NCBI RefSeq assembly: GCF_004210375.1 | Contig: NC_134837.1 | Location: 154,359,310 to 154,423,309, forward strand | Source: Tachypleus tridentatus | Taxonomy: Eukaryota > Arthropoda > Merostomata > Xiphosura > Limulidae | Direction of reading: 5' to 3' | DNA: 64,000 nt | Shown: piece after piece, positions 48,061 to 60,580 of the stretch | Layout of the letters: each line of letters begins with the position of its first letter | How positions within the stretch are numbered: position 1 is the stretch's first letter | Program-made: the position numbers and the translations under genes | The notes under the pieces: generated by a model | Seen by the model: the letters and a program-made list of their open reading frames with translations, nothing else | What the model was told of the DNA's origin: nothing | Database searches by the model: none

Positions 48061-48469
48061 TATTGAAATGCTCAAAATGCCATAGATGCTTCATTAGGAA
48101 TATTATTTACCTCTCTGCACTACAAAGAGCAAGTTGCTTGAGTGAAACAGCCATGGAATTTCCTGCATATGCCGCAAGTCTTGAACTAGGTCTACCACTG
48201 CTATACATGTTTACATGATCATAAGTACATTCTTTCCTTGGCATTGCTTGTCGTCAGTTGTGATTTTTTCTTGTGCCTATGGTTTTGTACCACTTTGATA
48301 AACTGCTTTTCTATAGCTATTATGTTTCTTTTTGCTACTGCATTAAAAATACAATTAAACAAATCATCATGGATACATGATTTACTCTGAAATCTCAAAT
48401 CTATGTTGCCTTTACATACTTAAATCTCAGATTTACCTCTTAAGGAAACTTTTGTACCTGCATCAGTAG

Positions 48470-50660
48470 TGTTTGGAAGAGTATTATTATGAAGTTGTTA
48501 TTATTATGCATCAAGTGGTTGGTTTCCTTCTGCTTTTTTCTTCTCGAGTTCTAGCCCCTTTTTGTTCTGTTTCATTTCCTTCTGTAGAGCCTGACTTACC
48601 TTTGGAAGATTTTGATTGTCTTTTTCCAGTCATCCTTTACTTCTGGTTCTTCTCTTCCATTTTTGATGAGGAACAAGTTCCTCTTTCTCCTTTGCTACTT
48701 TCAGTACTTAAATGTGTGACCTTTTCTTTCTTTCACCCATGAATCCTGATAAATCTGTGGCTCCTGTACCTCATGAGTTTTCATCTACTGATTTTCTTAT
48801 TTTGGTGTGCTCCTTTTCTTCTTTCATTGTCTCTTTCTATTAATTTATGCATCTTCATTTTACCATTACTCATTTTTACTATATCTTTAGCCTTCACTTC
48901 CTTATGGAGGCATTTGATTATTACATCAATAGTTTTGTAATAAAAGCCCATTCTTATTTGTTTGCCACCTTGGCTTATATTCCTCTAATATCAGTATTTT
49001 TGATTTGGTTTCATTGTGTTTTGGATATTTGTAATTGGGATGCTTTCCTTTCAGGTATGTACTTCTTTTCCTTCTATCTCTGTGACCTTCACCTAATGCC
49101 TTTTTTTACTGATTAAGTTAGGGATGGGAGTTTCTGACTTCTTGGAATCTTGAACTCTGCTGTTTACCACCAATATTCCATTGTTTTTCTGATATTTTGA
49201 CTCTTTAGACCATGTGTACCTCGGTCTGTTGCCTGTCCTTGAGAATCACATTAAGCCTATCCCTTTCCTGTTCCTCATTCAAGCTCTTCTGTTCACCATA
49301 TCTGCTTTCCACTGTTATATATTGTTTCTTCTTTCTCCATATCTTCTCCTCCTGTCTTCTCTCTTTCTCTCCAATATTTCCTGGACATTGTAAACTCTTT
49401 GTTGGTAGTGGAAGATGAAGAACTTGTCTCCCACCCAACTACAGCTTTTATTCTTTACTGTTTGTCATTCCCAATAAAACAAAAAACTGGTGCCCTATCA
49501 TCAACCTGTCATCTCTGAATATCTTTCTCATTGCTCCTTGATTTTGGATTGATAACCTTCTCAGTCTAATGGGCTCTATTTCTTCCAAGTTATTAATGAC
49601 CAAGGTTTGTGTTTCACAAGCCTTCCTTCACGCTCCCATTCATAAGATATTCTGTCATTTTTTTCTGGTTTCCAACTTTATTTTGATTTTTCACTCAATA
49701 CATTGTTCTTTTGGGAATTTTTCTCAATTTTCTTGAGTTATGGGCTTTGTACAAACATGTTCTTTCCATTTTTATGTTGTGGAGATCTTGGGGTTGAAGC
49801 CTTTTCCTCCTCCTTCTTGCATGAAAGTTCTCACTTTTGAGAACTCTTGGTTTTCTAAAAATCCTGGTCTTCGTTAGTCATGAGCACATGCTCTTTTGAG
49901 TGAGTTCTGAGGGATCAATGCTTCCCGCTAGTACAGCATTATGTCTTCGGATTTACAACGCAAAATCAGGGGTTCGATTTCCCTTGGTGGGCTCAGCAGA
50001 TAGCCCGATGTGGCTTTGCTATAAGAAAACACACACACACACACACAATGAGGGATCAAAGGAACATAATATGAGATATTATACATTTTTAAGTTCTGCC
50101 TTCCTTGGCTACACATAACTACCAAAATTGGATTTTCCTTACATCTTTTGTTGTACAGCCGACAATCTAAATTTTTGCTTCACAGGAAAAAAAATATATA
50201 TATGTATATATGTATTTTTATAAAATTGAACAGAGAGTATTTCCTGCTTTAAAAGGGTATGGTCTCTCCCATAAGGTGAAACCTGGTTTTTTTGGATGTC
50301 ATACCCCATGGACATTCATATAGATACCTATGTTTTTTCAACAATGGCCTACCTTCCTCCCCATGTCTGGTGTATTTCTTGCTTTGTCAAGAATGAGCTT
50401 AAACTTATGTGGTACTGCTGAAGAAGATTACTGTGCATGGAGGTTGTGTGACCTTTTTATTAGTAGTGTGCTACAGCATCTTGGAATTTACATCATAAAC
50501 TGGCACACTACACAAAAACTTGTGTGTGTGTGGGAGTTTGTTCAAAGTTTATAGTAGTGTATAGGAAATTCTACAGTAGTGTTACACACAAGGTAGTAGC
50601 TTTTAGTGGTGCAGAGAGGTAGGTATCAATCTGAAATATATTTTCAGGTAACGAGAATAT
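48470..50660 (+). mobile_element. Decayed DIRS-like element (RT part and right end), in AMBRA1 intron
   Basis: T-rich. Across frames, 49470-49700 reads KTGALSSTCHLS, then RFR-like, SISSKLLMTKVCVSQAFLH, PIHKI.CHFF. This resembles the DIRS/Ty3-type RT order KTG.WRP...DLSQAFLH.PIHP...FLRF. The right end (50270-50660) shares GTCATACCCCATGGAC with 54660 and finishes ATATATTTTCAGGTAA. A SINE B is inserted at 49925-50047. Confidence 0.5.
49925..50047 (+). mobile_element. SINE family B, near consensus
   Basis: CCGCTAGTACAGCATTATGT, CTTCGGATTTACAACGCAAA, AGGGGTTCGATTTCCCTTGG (B box), GGGCTCAGCAGATAGCCCGA, TGTGGCTTTGCTATAAGAAA and a (CA)n tail. Confidence 0.93.
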
Positions 50661-51379
50661 TAACTTTCTTTTGTTATGTGATGCATCTGAGCTATAGTTT
50701 ATCCACTTCAAAATTTTTTAACTCCAAAAATGGCTGCTATTGTTTCAGTTGAATCAGAAACACAAACTATGTGTAATTACAAGCAAGAGTATAAAATTCA
50801 AAACTTTTGCTTTCTTAATTTGTTGAGATATCAATAAATTTCTCATACTCATAAGATAATTCCTCTTCTCCCTCTGAAACTGATTTTCAAAATGATTGAC
50901 TTTGACTTACCAAATTTACATAGATTCTCCTGTATATAAAATATATTGTGTTTTGTTCAGTTTTATGAGCAAATGTAGTTCGTCTGTAGGATTAGTTTGG
51001 TTTATTTGCTGCAGTGAACACAAGCAAAATTTTAAACCTGTTTGTACTTTATCTAGAGAGCCAGATACATTATTAGTTTTAGGATATTCCATTCTAATGA
51101 ATTGTATATATTTTGTGTTCTAAAATGCATATTTGAAAGTTGCATAAATTATTTTCTTGGACACCCAAATCTGTGAGACTCAACAAGGCTTAGGGAAAAG
51201 TACTTTAGTGGTTACTTGAATGCAAACGTGTTTGAGGACATACAGTTTCTTACTTTTCGTGAACATTTTTATTTATTGTCATATGTTTTTCAACAGAAGT
51301 ACTTAACTGTAAGGATTATAAACTTTTTTACTGAGCTTGTCAAAACAACAGTTAAATAAAACATCTCACATTCCAAGAT
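50661..51379. other. AMBRA1 intron, nothing recognised
   Basis: Lies between two DIRS-like copies. No feature seen. Confidence 0.5.
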
Positions 51380-54300
51380 AATACTCAGCTTTGCTGCCTG
51401 CTTTGCATACCACTACCCTTGTGGCAACGTCTACCTAATTTCACATAATATAAAGTGAATTGTGATACTGCATAATGATCATGCAACAGAGCCCTCTATC
51501 AACAGGAGAGTGACACATCCTTGTGCAATAACGTCCATAATGCATTTGTACTCAGGTAAAGTATTCTTTATTCTTCTCTTTGCCGTTGCACTGATCAAAC
51601 ATGTTTAGTTTTCTTATCTGAATTCTATTTGTTGATATTTCCATCATTATTGAAACTTTTTATTTAATTTTTCTTTGGCATAGGTTTCAAGAGTCCTAAT
51701 TTTTATCTTGTATTTTCAGAGGCAGTGAGTTATTACTAGTTCCACACGAGTGACTTGGTTCATCCTTAGGTCTTATTTCTATTATGCTCTAAGAGGCTTG
51801 TTAGTTATCAGGGTCATTGCAGCTATTGTCTGACATGCTGTGCTTTTTCACTGGCTTACAAGCCTCCTACTCGTGTCCCATCTGTCAAATTTCTTTTTCA
51901 TAGGAATATGACTTTGCTTTGAGTATGTTTCAAAAACAGGTGGGGCTTGCAAGAATATACATCACATGCAAGAAACGAAAACTATACAGAAATAAACATG
52001 AGCACTAAAATAAATGTACAATGGTAAATCTGTTACAATTGGCAATCTACCATTTATGAAATAAGTTTAATCTTTTTCTTCATGGATTTTTTTCTCAGGT
52101 ACATTCTTTTGCTTATACACTGCATATATTCTTTATTAATTTTCATTTTATTACTCCATGACCCACATTTTATGGTGTTTTGTTTGTTTTCTAATTTGTA
52201 CTGTTTTCTTTCTCAGATGAAAATGTCTCTCTTCCCTGATGTTTGTGAATCTTTTCTCCTGGTTTGTAGACTTTCATGCTTTCTTTATTTTAATTTCCCT
52301 TCATTGATATCTATCTGGCTAGCTTGGGGATTTAGTCCTTTACATCCTGTTTCACTACTTGGTTCCCAATTTTTAAAATTTTTGTCTTTTTCTCTCTGCC
52401 TTCCTGTTCTCCATCTCCTAGTACAACTTTTCTATCTCAGGCATTTTTCCATTCTTCAAATGTACCTTCCATGTTTGTCCTGTTCCACTGCTTTCAAGAC
52501 TTGTTATTTCAGGTTGTGCTGGTTACTGTACTCCTTCCTTTTTTCTCGTGTGCTTATTGTTTGTCAGGCTCTGTTTTGTTGCCCAGTTGTCTCATTGGTA
52601 TTCCTTTTTATCTAATAATGTGGATTGTTGTTATATGGATTTTATCTTTGTTTATCTTCCTAGGTTTTGTTACTTTTTTCTCAGCCTTGTTGTTTACTTC
52701 TGTTATTTGTCTGATTCAACCTTCTCATCTTTTTGTTACCTATTTCAGGTCTTCATTATTTTCTTTATTACAGGCATCTACCTCATCACATCTTAACATC
52801 AGTAAGTACCATACACAAACAATCCTGTGGGTACCCATCTCTTCTTCTGTTCTTGGTCTCAGTTCCTCAACATAATTTTTCTTCTTCTCCATCTGGGTCT
52901 CTTTCCCTGCTCTTCTTTTTTTCTATTTCATTTTCTCCTCCTTTCAGCCCCTACTATGATCTTTTTCATTCAGTCTGTGGTTGACCATGGTCAACATGTT
53001 TGACACCTTCTCACTTGTTTTTCTTGGCCCTGTCTTCCTTTTGTCTTTATTTTCTGTACACGTCTTTTTTCACGTTCTTTCATTTCTTGCTTTTCCCTTG
53101 TATTCTTTGATATCATGAAGCTTTTTGTTTATATATTCTTGGTTTTTCCTTCTTTTGCAGTGGCTTTGCAGTTGAAAGAGACTTATCTTGGCATCTCAAT
53201 CTTTTCTCATGCTCACTTGTACCATTCTGGTACAGCAGTAAGTCTGTGGAATTACAGTGCAAATCAGGTGTTTGATTCCCCTCGGTGGACTCAGCGTATA
53301 GCCCAATGTGGCTTTGCTATAAAAACACACACATGCCTATTCAGTAATTGATGCTTTTGGGCATTTTATACTTTTGTATCAGTTGAGTTCAGTCTTATCT
53401 TTTTTGCTTGCAAAATATGGCATATCCAGACATGTAGTTAACATTTTTATTTGTCTACCTGCATCTGGGGCCTCTGGCTTCCCTGAAATCTCTCTTTCAT
53501 TTAGAGTATGCACTCATGTGTCTCTGGTAGTGTAGACTGTGTAAACCAAAGGTGTATTCCTTGAGGTCCAGAGTCCTCTTTTGTGCAAATTTCCTTCATG
53601 AATTGTTGTAGTGATGGAACTATGCTCACACTTCTTCCTGAGTTTCATTATTACCTTTCAGTCTGGATCTTATTCTTTGCTGGTTGTTGAGTAACCCTGA
53701 TCAGAGCCCTTTTTTTTCTTTTCCTAGTACCTGGAGCTGTTTCTTCTGTCCTTCATGCTTAACTCCCTTACCAGACTGTGACATAAATTTCATTTTTGCA
53801 TGATCTCTCTCTTTTTCTTTCCTGCCTTTTTCTTAGATTTCCTCGATCTAAGAATTACAACTGTTCATATGTCTGTCCTGTAGATGCTTCTTACTCCCTT
53901 TTCTTCTTCCCTTTCAATGGTATTTTTCTGGCAAAGTTGAGGATCAAACCCTTTACTTTCTACTTCACTTCTTGGTTCCATATTTTTTCATTTTTGTCCT
54001 TTTCTCTCTACATTCTTGTACTCTATCTTCTAACTTCACTTTTGTATCTGAGTCATTTCTTCATGTTCTGTCTACTTTGTTCACTGGATTGTTTATGGTA
54101 CTTCTGTCTCTCATCTGTCAGACCATTTGTACCTGGATTGGCTTTTTTTTCTAATTGGACTGTTAAGTGCATCTTTTCACAGATTTTTCCCTTTTGAAAT
54201 CTCCATCTTCATATGATCATACATTGGGACCCCTCCTTTTTCCCAGGGACCTGTTTTTCTTGTACTCTCATTGGGTGTGTCTGCAAACTCCTATGTTTGA

Positions 54301-55140
54301 CATGTTCATTTGGGATGGGGATGATTACATAATCTTTCACATCTTTTCATATTTGGGTCATCGTTTTTTTTTCATAATCTAACTTAATCTTCTTTTCTGG
54401 TCCTCCTCTCACAGTTGGAGTCTGTCTTGTAAAATCTGATGGTTGAGTTAAGATGAGCACCCAACCACACTATACACATTGGCTGTCAGATAACTTGTGT
54501 GCAAGTACTTGGATGAATATGTTTCCATTCTGCCTATCCCTGCACCACATGTTTGGCTCTTTTACACCTTCCCATTTTCCTATATAGGTAAAGATTGTAC
54601 CGTGGATGAGACAAGATACATTCTCCTACAGATACACCCTAATGAAGCTCCTGCCATTGGGTGTCATACCCCATGGACTTTCTTCAGGTGTATTTTGAAG
54701 GGAGTTTAATTCTGTAAAATTTGCACCAGCCTCTCCACCAGATCAGCTTGTGATTCTAGTTAGAACTATGCCAGAAGGTGAGATATCATCTTGAAAGTTT
54801 ACATTTTCCTTACATGATAAGGTATACTGATAGATAGCTCCATATATGTCCTCATTTATTCTTTCTACTTTTAGCTCAACTTTTTTTATTCTTTATCTCA
54901 TCAAAGAATGAAACTTATGCAAGTGCAAATAATGCATAGGCATAGTTATTGTATATGGAGATATGTTGCTTTCTTATTGGTGAAGGGCTTTATTTATATG
55001 ATTATGTCATCATCCAATGGTGCAATTTGTGTTAAATTAGGAAGGAGTTGCCTCAAGGACAGTAGCATGCAAATCTCTTTGGTAGACATGTGAAAGATAG
55101 CTTTGAAGGTGAGGTTCTATCAAAAATAGGTTTTCAGGTA
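51380..55140 (+). mobile_element. Decayed DIRS-like element with inverted terminal units, in AMBRA1 intron
   Basis: The left unit at 51390-51520 (GCATACCACTACCCTTGTGG, CAACGTCTACCTAATTTCAC, CCCTCTATCAACAGGAGAG) recurs inverted at 54950-55100 (TCTTATTGGTGAAGGGCTTT, GTTAAATTAGGAAGGAGTTG, CCTCAAGGACAGTAGCATGC). The T-rich interior shows two related blocks, 52200-52640 and 53790-54200 (CACTACTTGGTTCCCAATTT / CACTTCTTGGTTCCATATTT). Long hydrophobic frames here (for example 177 codons at 52082) come from T-rich composition and are not membrane proteins. It ends GGTTTTCAGGTAAGG. A SINE B sits at 53223-53331. Confidence 0.6.
53223..53331 (+). mobile_element. SINE family B
   Basis: TGGTACAGCAGTAAGTCTGT, GGAATTACAGTGCAAATCAG, GTGTTTGATTCCCCTCGGTG, GACTCAGCGTATAGCCCAAT, GTGGCTTTGCTATAAAAACA. 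Confidence 0.9.
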
Positions 55141-55542
55141 AGGAAAATGTTACTTTCCCTAAACTCAAGCAAGTCTCATTGCATATGCTGTGATATATTG
55201 TTTTGTGGATGCAAAGATTACTCATTTAGTAAGTACAAAGTACTGCAAGAAAACCATAAAAGAAAACAGGAGTATAAAATTAACAGTTAACTTGAAACTG
55301 TTAAGTAACTTGGAACTTTCTGAACAACACTCAAGTCAGTGTGATTAAAAAATGGTATTACTAATTTTCTGTCATAATTCTAAGCTGCACATTGATGATT
55401 TCTGCAGACCCAAGAATCAAGTATGCTGTTAAAGTTGAAAATATGAGATAAAATATATTATTTTACCAAAGAAAAAGATTCATATAGGTAGTTCTGATGC
55501 ATGAAAACTGTAAAGTGAAATTTCTCTTTTTTTTTCTCCCAG

Positions 55543-55744
55543 GTTTGTTAAGTTCAATCCACTCGGGACCAAGCTTATAACAGGCATTTCAAACCTTCCA
55601 GTTGATAGTTTTCGTTCACGTATTATGGATTCGGTCCTTAGTCAAAACAGCTCACCATCTTTCTCACAGAACTCTACATCACAGAGACGTAGCATTTTGA
55701 CACGCCTGATGGCTATGTATCGTCATTTAGAAGGCTTAGAAGAG
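55543..55744 (+). CDS. AMBRA1: AMBRA1 exon (FVKFNPLGTKLITGISN... EGLEE)
   Basis: This 202-nt exon follows a long pyrimidine tract ending TCTCCCAG and precedes donor GTAAGA. FVKFNPLGTKLITGISN matches human VRFDPLGHYLLTAIVNPSN and closes the N-terminal WD40 half. The rest is Ser-rich (SVLSQNSSPSFSQNSTSQRR) followed by ILTRLMAMYRHLEGLEE, comparable to the LLHNFLHMLSSRSS stretch of vertebrates. Confidence 0.93.
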
Positions 55745-56734
55745 GTAAGAAAGACATTGATTATTAATTATTTTAAGAATATTTAGATTTTGTACTTTTT
55801 TATGAATTGTTTCAAGCTAAAATGAAAATTTCTCTTTCATAAATCTTTTTCAAAATCAGAATAAAATGCAAATTACATCAAATATTTTTTTGATTTATGA
55901 GTTGTAATTATTTTCTTAGGATATTTAGACTTTACACTCACGTTCTTTGTTTGGAACTTATTTTGAAAAATTGTAAAATGCAGTAAACATTCAATCTATA
56001 AAAAATATATATATTCCATGGTAAATATTTCATGACTGGAAATGTGAGAAGCCACATTTATAATGAATACAAGGCATCATTTCTCAAAGTGATTAAAAGC
56101 TACCCAGATATTTGCTTTGTGAATTTAAAACTGAGAAATAGGACTATTTTGGGTGCTTTCATTTGAAATGTTTAATCTGAATATTGCATTGATGAATATT
56201 ACCTAATTAATATTTTATAAATGCATATTTATACTAGAAGTATAAACACAAACACAATTGTGTTTTCAAATATTTCTTGTAGAGATTGACACATTATTAT
56301 ATAAGTTTTTTCTGTAAGAATTCACCACAGAATAGAGTTATCTTCAAATTCCACCAGCAGAGATGAAGTTGGAAATAGTATTTGAAATTTAAGAATTACC
56401 CTAATTTACTAATTTTTGGTCATATTTAAGAACTTCTGTGGAGGTAATATTTGCAAAGAAAAGATTTAATGATGTGAACAGTAACTTCTGAGTGAAAGTA
56501 AAGAAGAGTGTATAATGTGTCAACCACATTATATTTGATGTGTCTAGAGCTGATAAGGCTTTTTGCCCAGTACTATGGCTCTTTGGGCCTGCTTGAATAT
56601 GACTGACATAATAATGGTCGAGATGCAATTTATAGTAGAAAATTACTTAACTACAAGTATGAAATGGATGAAGTTTGTGAAGTGTAATTTTTATGAACAT
56701 TTTTAATAAGTCACTACATGTCACAATTAAGTTA
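55745..56734. other. AMBRA1 intron, nothing recognised
   Basis: AT-rich DNA preceding the minisatellite. Confidence 0.55.
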
Positions 56735-57436
56735 ATGAATATGGTGGTATATAAGGATTTGTGTCTAAGTCTAATGAATATGGTGGTATATAAGGATTTG
56801 TGTCTAAGTCTAATGAATATGGTGGTATATAAGGATTTGTGTCTAAGTCTAATGAATATGGTGGTATATAAGGATTTGTGTCTAAGTCTAATGAATATGG
56901 TGGTATATAAGGATTTGTGTCTAAGTCTAATGAATATGGTGGTATATAAGGATTTGTGTCTAAGTCTAATGAATATGGTGGTATATAAGGATTTGTGTCT
57001 AAGTCTAATGAATATGGTGGTATATAAGGATTTGTGTCTAAGTCTAATGAATATGGTGGTATATAAGGATTTGTGTCTAAGTCTAATGAATATGGTGGTA
57101 TATAAGGATTTGTGTCTAAGTCTAATGAATATGGTGGTATATAAGGATTTGTGTCTAAGTCTAATGAATATGGTGGTATATAAGGATTTGTGTCTAAGTC
57201 TAATGAATATGGTGGTATATAAGGATTTGTGTCTAAGTCTAATGAATATGGTGGTATATAAGGATTTGTGTCTAAGTCTAATGAATATGGTGGTATATAA
57301 GGATTTGTGTCTAAGTCTAATGAATATGGTGGTATATAAGGATTTGTGTCTAAGTCTAATGAATATGGTGGTATATAAGGATTTGTGTCTAAGTCTAATG
57401 AATATGGTGGTATATAAGGATTTGTGTCTAAGTTTT
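56735..57436. repeat. Minisatellite, 18 copies of a 39-bp unit
   Basis: The unit is ATGAATATGGTGGTATATAA followed by GGATTTGTGTCTAAGTCTA. Eighteen head-to-tail copies fill 702 bp with essentially no differences except at the last junction. Because 39 is divisible by three, a frame stays open on both strands (repeating MNMVVYKDLCLSL on plus and LRHKSLYTTIFIR on minus), giving the two long frames at 56693-57574 and 56647-57486. These have no other support as genes, and the array is inside an AMBRA1 intron. Confidence 0.97.
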
Positions 57437-58209
57437 ATACCCATTTCTTTCACCACAGAATATGGACAATTTGCTTTGCAGAGCAATTCCTACTGCATGA
57501 GTCATTTAGGCAACTCAGTTACAACAAAGTCTTTGGGAAATGTCTATAAATATTATAGCATGAATTCATCTTGAAGAAGAACTAGATTGTGATTTCAGAT
57601 TTTGGGATTATATTATTAATCAGTCATTTAACCTAATCCTTGTTATACCTGTGAAAGTTATTATTTATATCTTCCTCTTCTTTAGTTGTGCTCTCGCTTG
57701 ATTTAATATCACTGTTTAACATCAGATAGCCTTTTGTTTGAAACAGTAAAATTACTTGTGTAATTACAGCACATGAGGATTTCATGTTAGAGCATCTTGT
57801 AATATAACCATTTCAGAAACAATTTTATCTCTGCTGTCACTCTCAACTCACAACACTTCTAAATGAAGGTCTGGTGTTTTAACTTGTGCAGTCACAGGTC
57901 TCACCCTTCCATAGAGTTGATGTTTTGTAAATACTGTAATTGTATTTCTTTTTAACTGTTTTCAGTAACTTTTGATTGTTACATCTCCCTTAAAAATGTA
58001 CTTGAAATCTTTGTAAGTATTGACTTAAAAAATGTACAATGATTAAAACTACATCAGTTAATAAACACAATTTAATAATATTTAATTCAAACTAGAAGAA
58101 AGTTGTCCTAACACTTTATAGTTCATATTTAAATTAGTAATTTAGCATTGTGTAGATTATATTGTAAACTTGCTTGTTTATCACTTATGTACTGTTGTGT
58201 GGATTCTAG
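57437..58209. other. AMBRA1 intron, nothing recognised
   Basis: AT-rich intronic DNA after the minisatellite. Confidence 0.55.
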
Positions 58210-58335
58210 CTGTCGCAGTTTCAAGAGTCGCGAGGAAGAGTATCGCCTACACAAGAAGATGCTTTAGAAAGTGCACGTGAATATGCAGAAGAAGTAACCA
58301 CACGATTTTTAAGACAACGCTATAGAGTAGACGAG
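58210..58335 (+). CDS. AMBRA1: AMBRA1 exon (LSQFQESRGRVSPTQEDALE...RQRYRVDE)
   Basis: This 126-nt exon is 42 codons, phase 0 at both ends, with acceptor GGATTCTAG and donor GTACAT. The peptide is charged and probably helical (ALESAREYAEEVTTRFLRQR). I do not recognise a domain. Assignment to AMBRA1 rests on position, phase and splice sites. Confidence 0.82.
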
Positions 58336-59440
58336 GTACATTTTTCTGTTAATGTTTATTAAAGTGATTGTAACATTGAAAGAGAAAAACTATTTATAAT
58401 GTTTTTCATTACTTTGTGTATATTAAAAATGTTTTGTGGAACACTTGCACTATATGAAACTTTTACTACATCAAAAAGATTAAGAAAAGGAATTGTTTTT
58501 GTTTTAAAACAATGTGTTGATTTCTTAGAAGTTTGAAATTGTTATTAACTATTAATTATGTTTTAATGACTAACATTACATGTTTTTAATTGGTTTTTAT
58601 ATTGTCTTTGATTTTTTTGTGGTAATTCTTTCACAACAGGTAGATCAAATTATGCATGCCACAAGCTTTTACAGAGTTACAATCAAAAGTTAATTAAACT
58701 CATTTGTTAACAATGTGACTGTAAAATATAGTTAATAAATCAAGTTATTATTAGTATGTCTCTTAAACTCTTAAATAATGACCTAGTATGAAAATCATGT
58801 CGTTTGTTCTCTAGGTCTTTCTCCTTGTCTAATTTATTTATAGCATCTCTCTGAAGTATGTCATTTAAAGTAAATTGCTAATTATAATACAGATATGACT
58901 AAAGTGAAGTCTGAATTTTATAGCCTTCAACCTTATTTGTTTATGGAGGTATAAACTAGAAAATAAGACCCAAACAATCTGTCGCATCTTCTCTTTTACA
59001 AATTGATAATAATTCTCATAATGTTTTATACTCTATCATTTATAACCAATAGAAAGGTAGAATTTAAATTTGTTCAATGATGTATAATGCTGCATTCTTG
59101 TCAATTTCATCTTCAGTCTGAATGTTTATTTAGATCAAGCAACTAAAGGATGTAACTTAATTAGAAAGCCAGTTTAATTATAATAGTAATAAAACATTGT
59201 TTGCTCTTTATGCATTATTAGTCTGTGTTCTCATGTGCATTATTCAAGTATATAAAAATGTAGCATGTAAGTACCATTATTATTATTATAAAAAAAAAGC
59301 ATAAATGTAATTGCCAACCAACAGCAAAAACTTGTGAGCAAATGCAAATACTATATTTCTTGTTTTTCCTGTATATTTTTCATTTAATGTTCAAGATAAA
59401 TAAAACTTAATAGAGTAGGAATTTAATATATAAGATAATG
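58336..59440. other. AMBRA1 intron, nothing recognised
   Basis: AT-rich, with a short (TTA)n near 59278. Confidence 0.55.
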
Positions 59441-59449
59441 AATAAAAAA

Positions 59450-60580
59450 TATTCTTTATGGGTTCTCTTGAGCAGTTTGTGTTTTATGTTATTCAGTACA
59501 GTAACATAAGCAATGCATTTGCCATGTAATTTACAACTTGTGTGATGGGAGTATTAGTTAGATACAGTTCAAAGGCCAAGAAAATAATAATAAACTTAAA
59601 TATAAACAGACTGGTACAAGTTGTAAGCCATTTAATATAATCAGTTGTATTTTTCTGTTACAATCTGCAATCATTTTTGAAAGAAAAAAATGGTCAATTT
59701 GGATATATTTCTTATTTTTTGTTAAAGTTATGAGATTAATCAAGTCTATTAAGTTCCTACAAAGTTAGGATAGAGAGAATAACAGATAAAACATAATGTA
59801 TTACAAACTATATTTGATATTTAATTTGAAGTTTTAGAGGTTACACAAATGAAATGTGAAAATGTTCTTATGAGAAAAAGGGTTTAAAAGCTTTAGTAAG
59901 AATTCTTAAATAAAAAGTGATCTATAACTGTTAGTTTTAATCTAACAAATAACGTATATTACAGTTTTTTCTGTATGTATTATTTTCTGTTTTGCTTCAA
60001 GTTCAAACTTTTTTCTCACAGGAAGCATATCAAGGAGCATAGCTGAATTTTAAATGTTTTTTATCACAAAGGTAAAAAGTCAGAAAAATTATGATAGTAA
60101 CTGAAATTTAAAAATTAGAAATGTGTTAGGTTAGATAAGTTAAATAAAAAAGTATTAGTAAATACTTTCATGAGGTATGCTTGTGCAAAACTGATAATTA
60201 TCTCATGCATTATGTACTTTGACAGGGTAATGTGAGCTACATGTCTGCAGAGTAATTTTACACCTTGTGTCATGGCATTATTAGTTAGACACAGGTCAAA
60301 TGGCAATAAAAAAAATAAAATTTTAGTACAAATAGATGTTTACTATTATGAGTTGTAAGTTATTTAGGATAAACAAATGCAGTTTTGTTTTATAATTTAA
60401 GTCATAAAAAAGGGGTAATTTAAATTAATTTCATGATGTTGGTTGGTCATCTTGGTACAGAGGTAGTGTAGAGAAAATAACAAGATATAAAATTTAAGTG
60501 ATAACAAATGTTTGAAATTCTTCAGGAAGTTTTAGAGATTATACAATTGAAGTTTATTAATTTTTAGATGAAGGAAATTG
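59450..60580. repeat. Diverged ~720-bp tandem duplication in AMBRA1 intron
   Basis: 59520-59880 and 60240-60570 are collinear: TTTACAACTTGTGTGATGGG / TTTTACACCTTGTGTCATGG, ATTAGTTAGATACAGTTCAA / ATTAGTTAGACACAGGTCAA, AGTTGTAAGCCATTTA / AGTTGTAAGTTATTTA, and GAAGTTTTAGAGGTTACACA / GAAGTTTTAGAGATTATACA. No coding content seen. Confidence 0.7.

Noticed and set aside
52082..52984. Long hydrophobic frames resembling multi-pass membrane proteins
   Set aside because: Overlapping frames in all three phases, caused by T-rich decayed retrotransposon sequence (Phe/Leu/Ser-rich). No start or splice context and similar to other repeat copies.
56735..57436. CRISPR-like array
   Set aside because: Units are contiguous identical 39-bp repeats with no variable spacers, in a eukaryotic intron.
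56647..57574. Two long frames (279 and 293 codons) on opposite strands
   Set aside because: Both are generated by the 39-bp minisatellite whose length is a multiple of three. No homology and located inside an intron.
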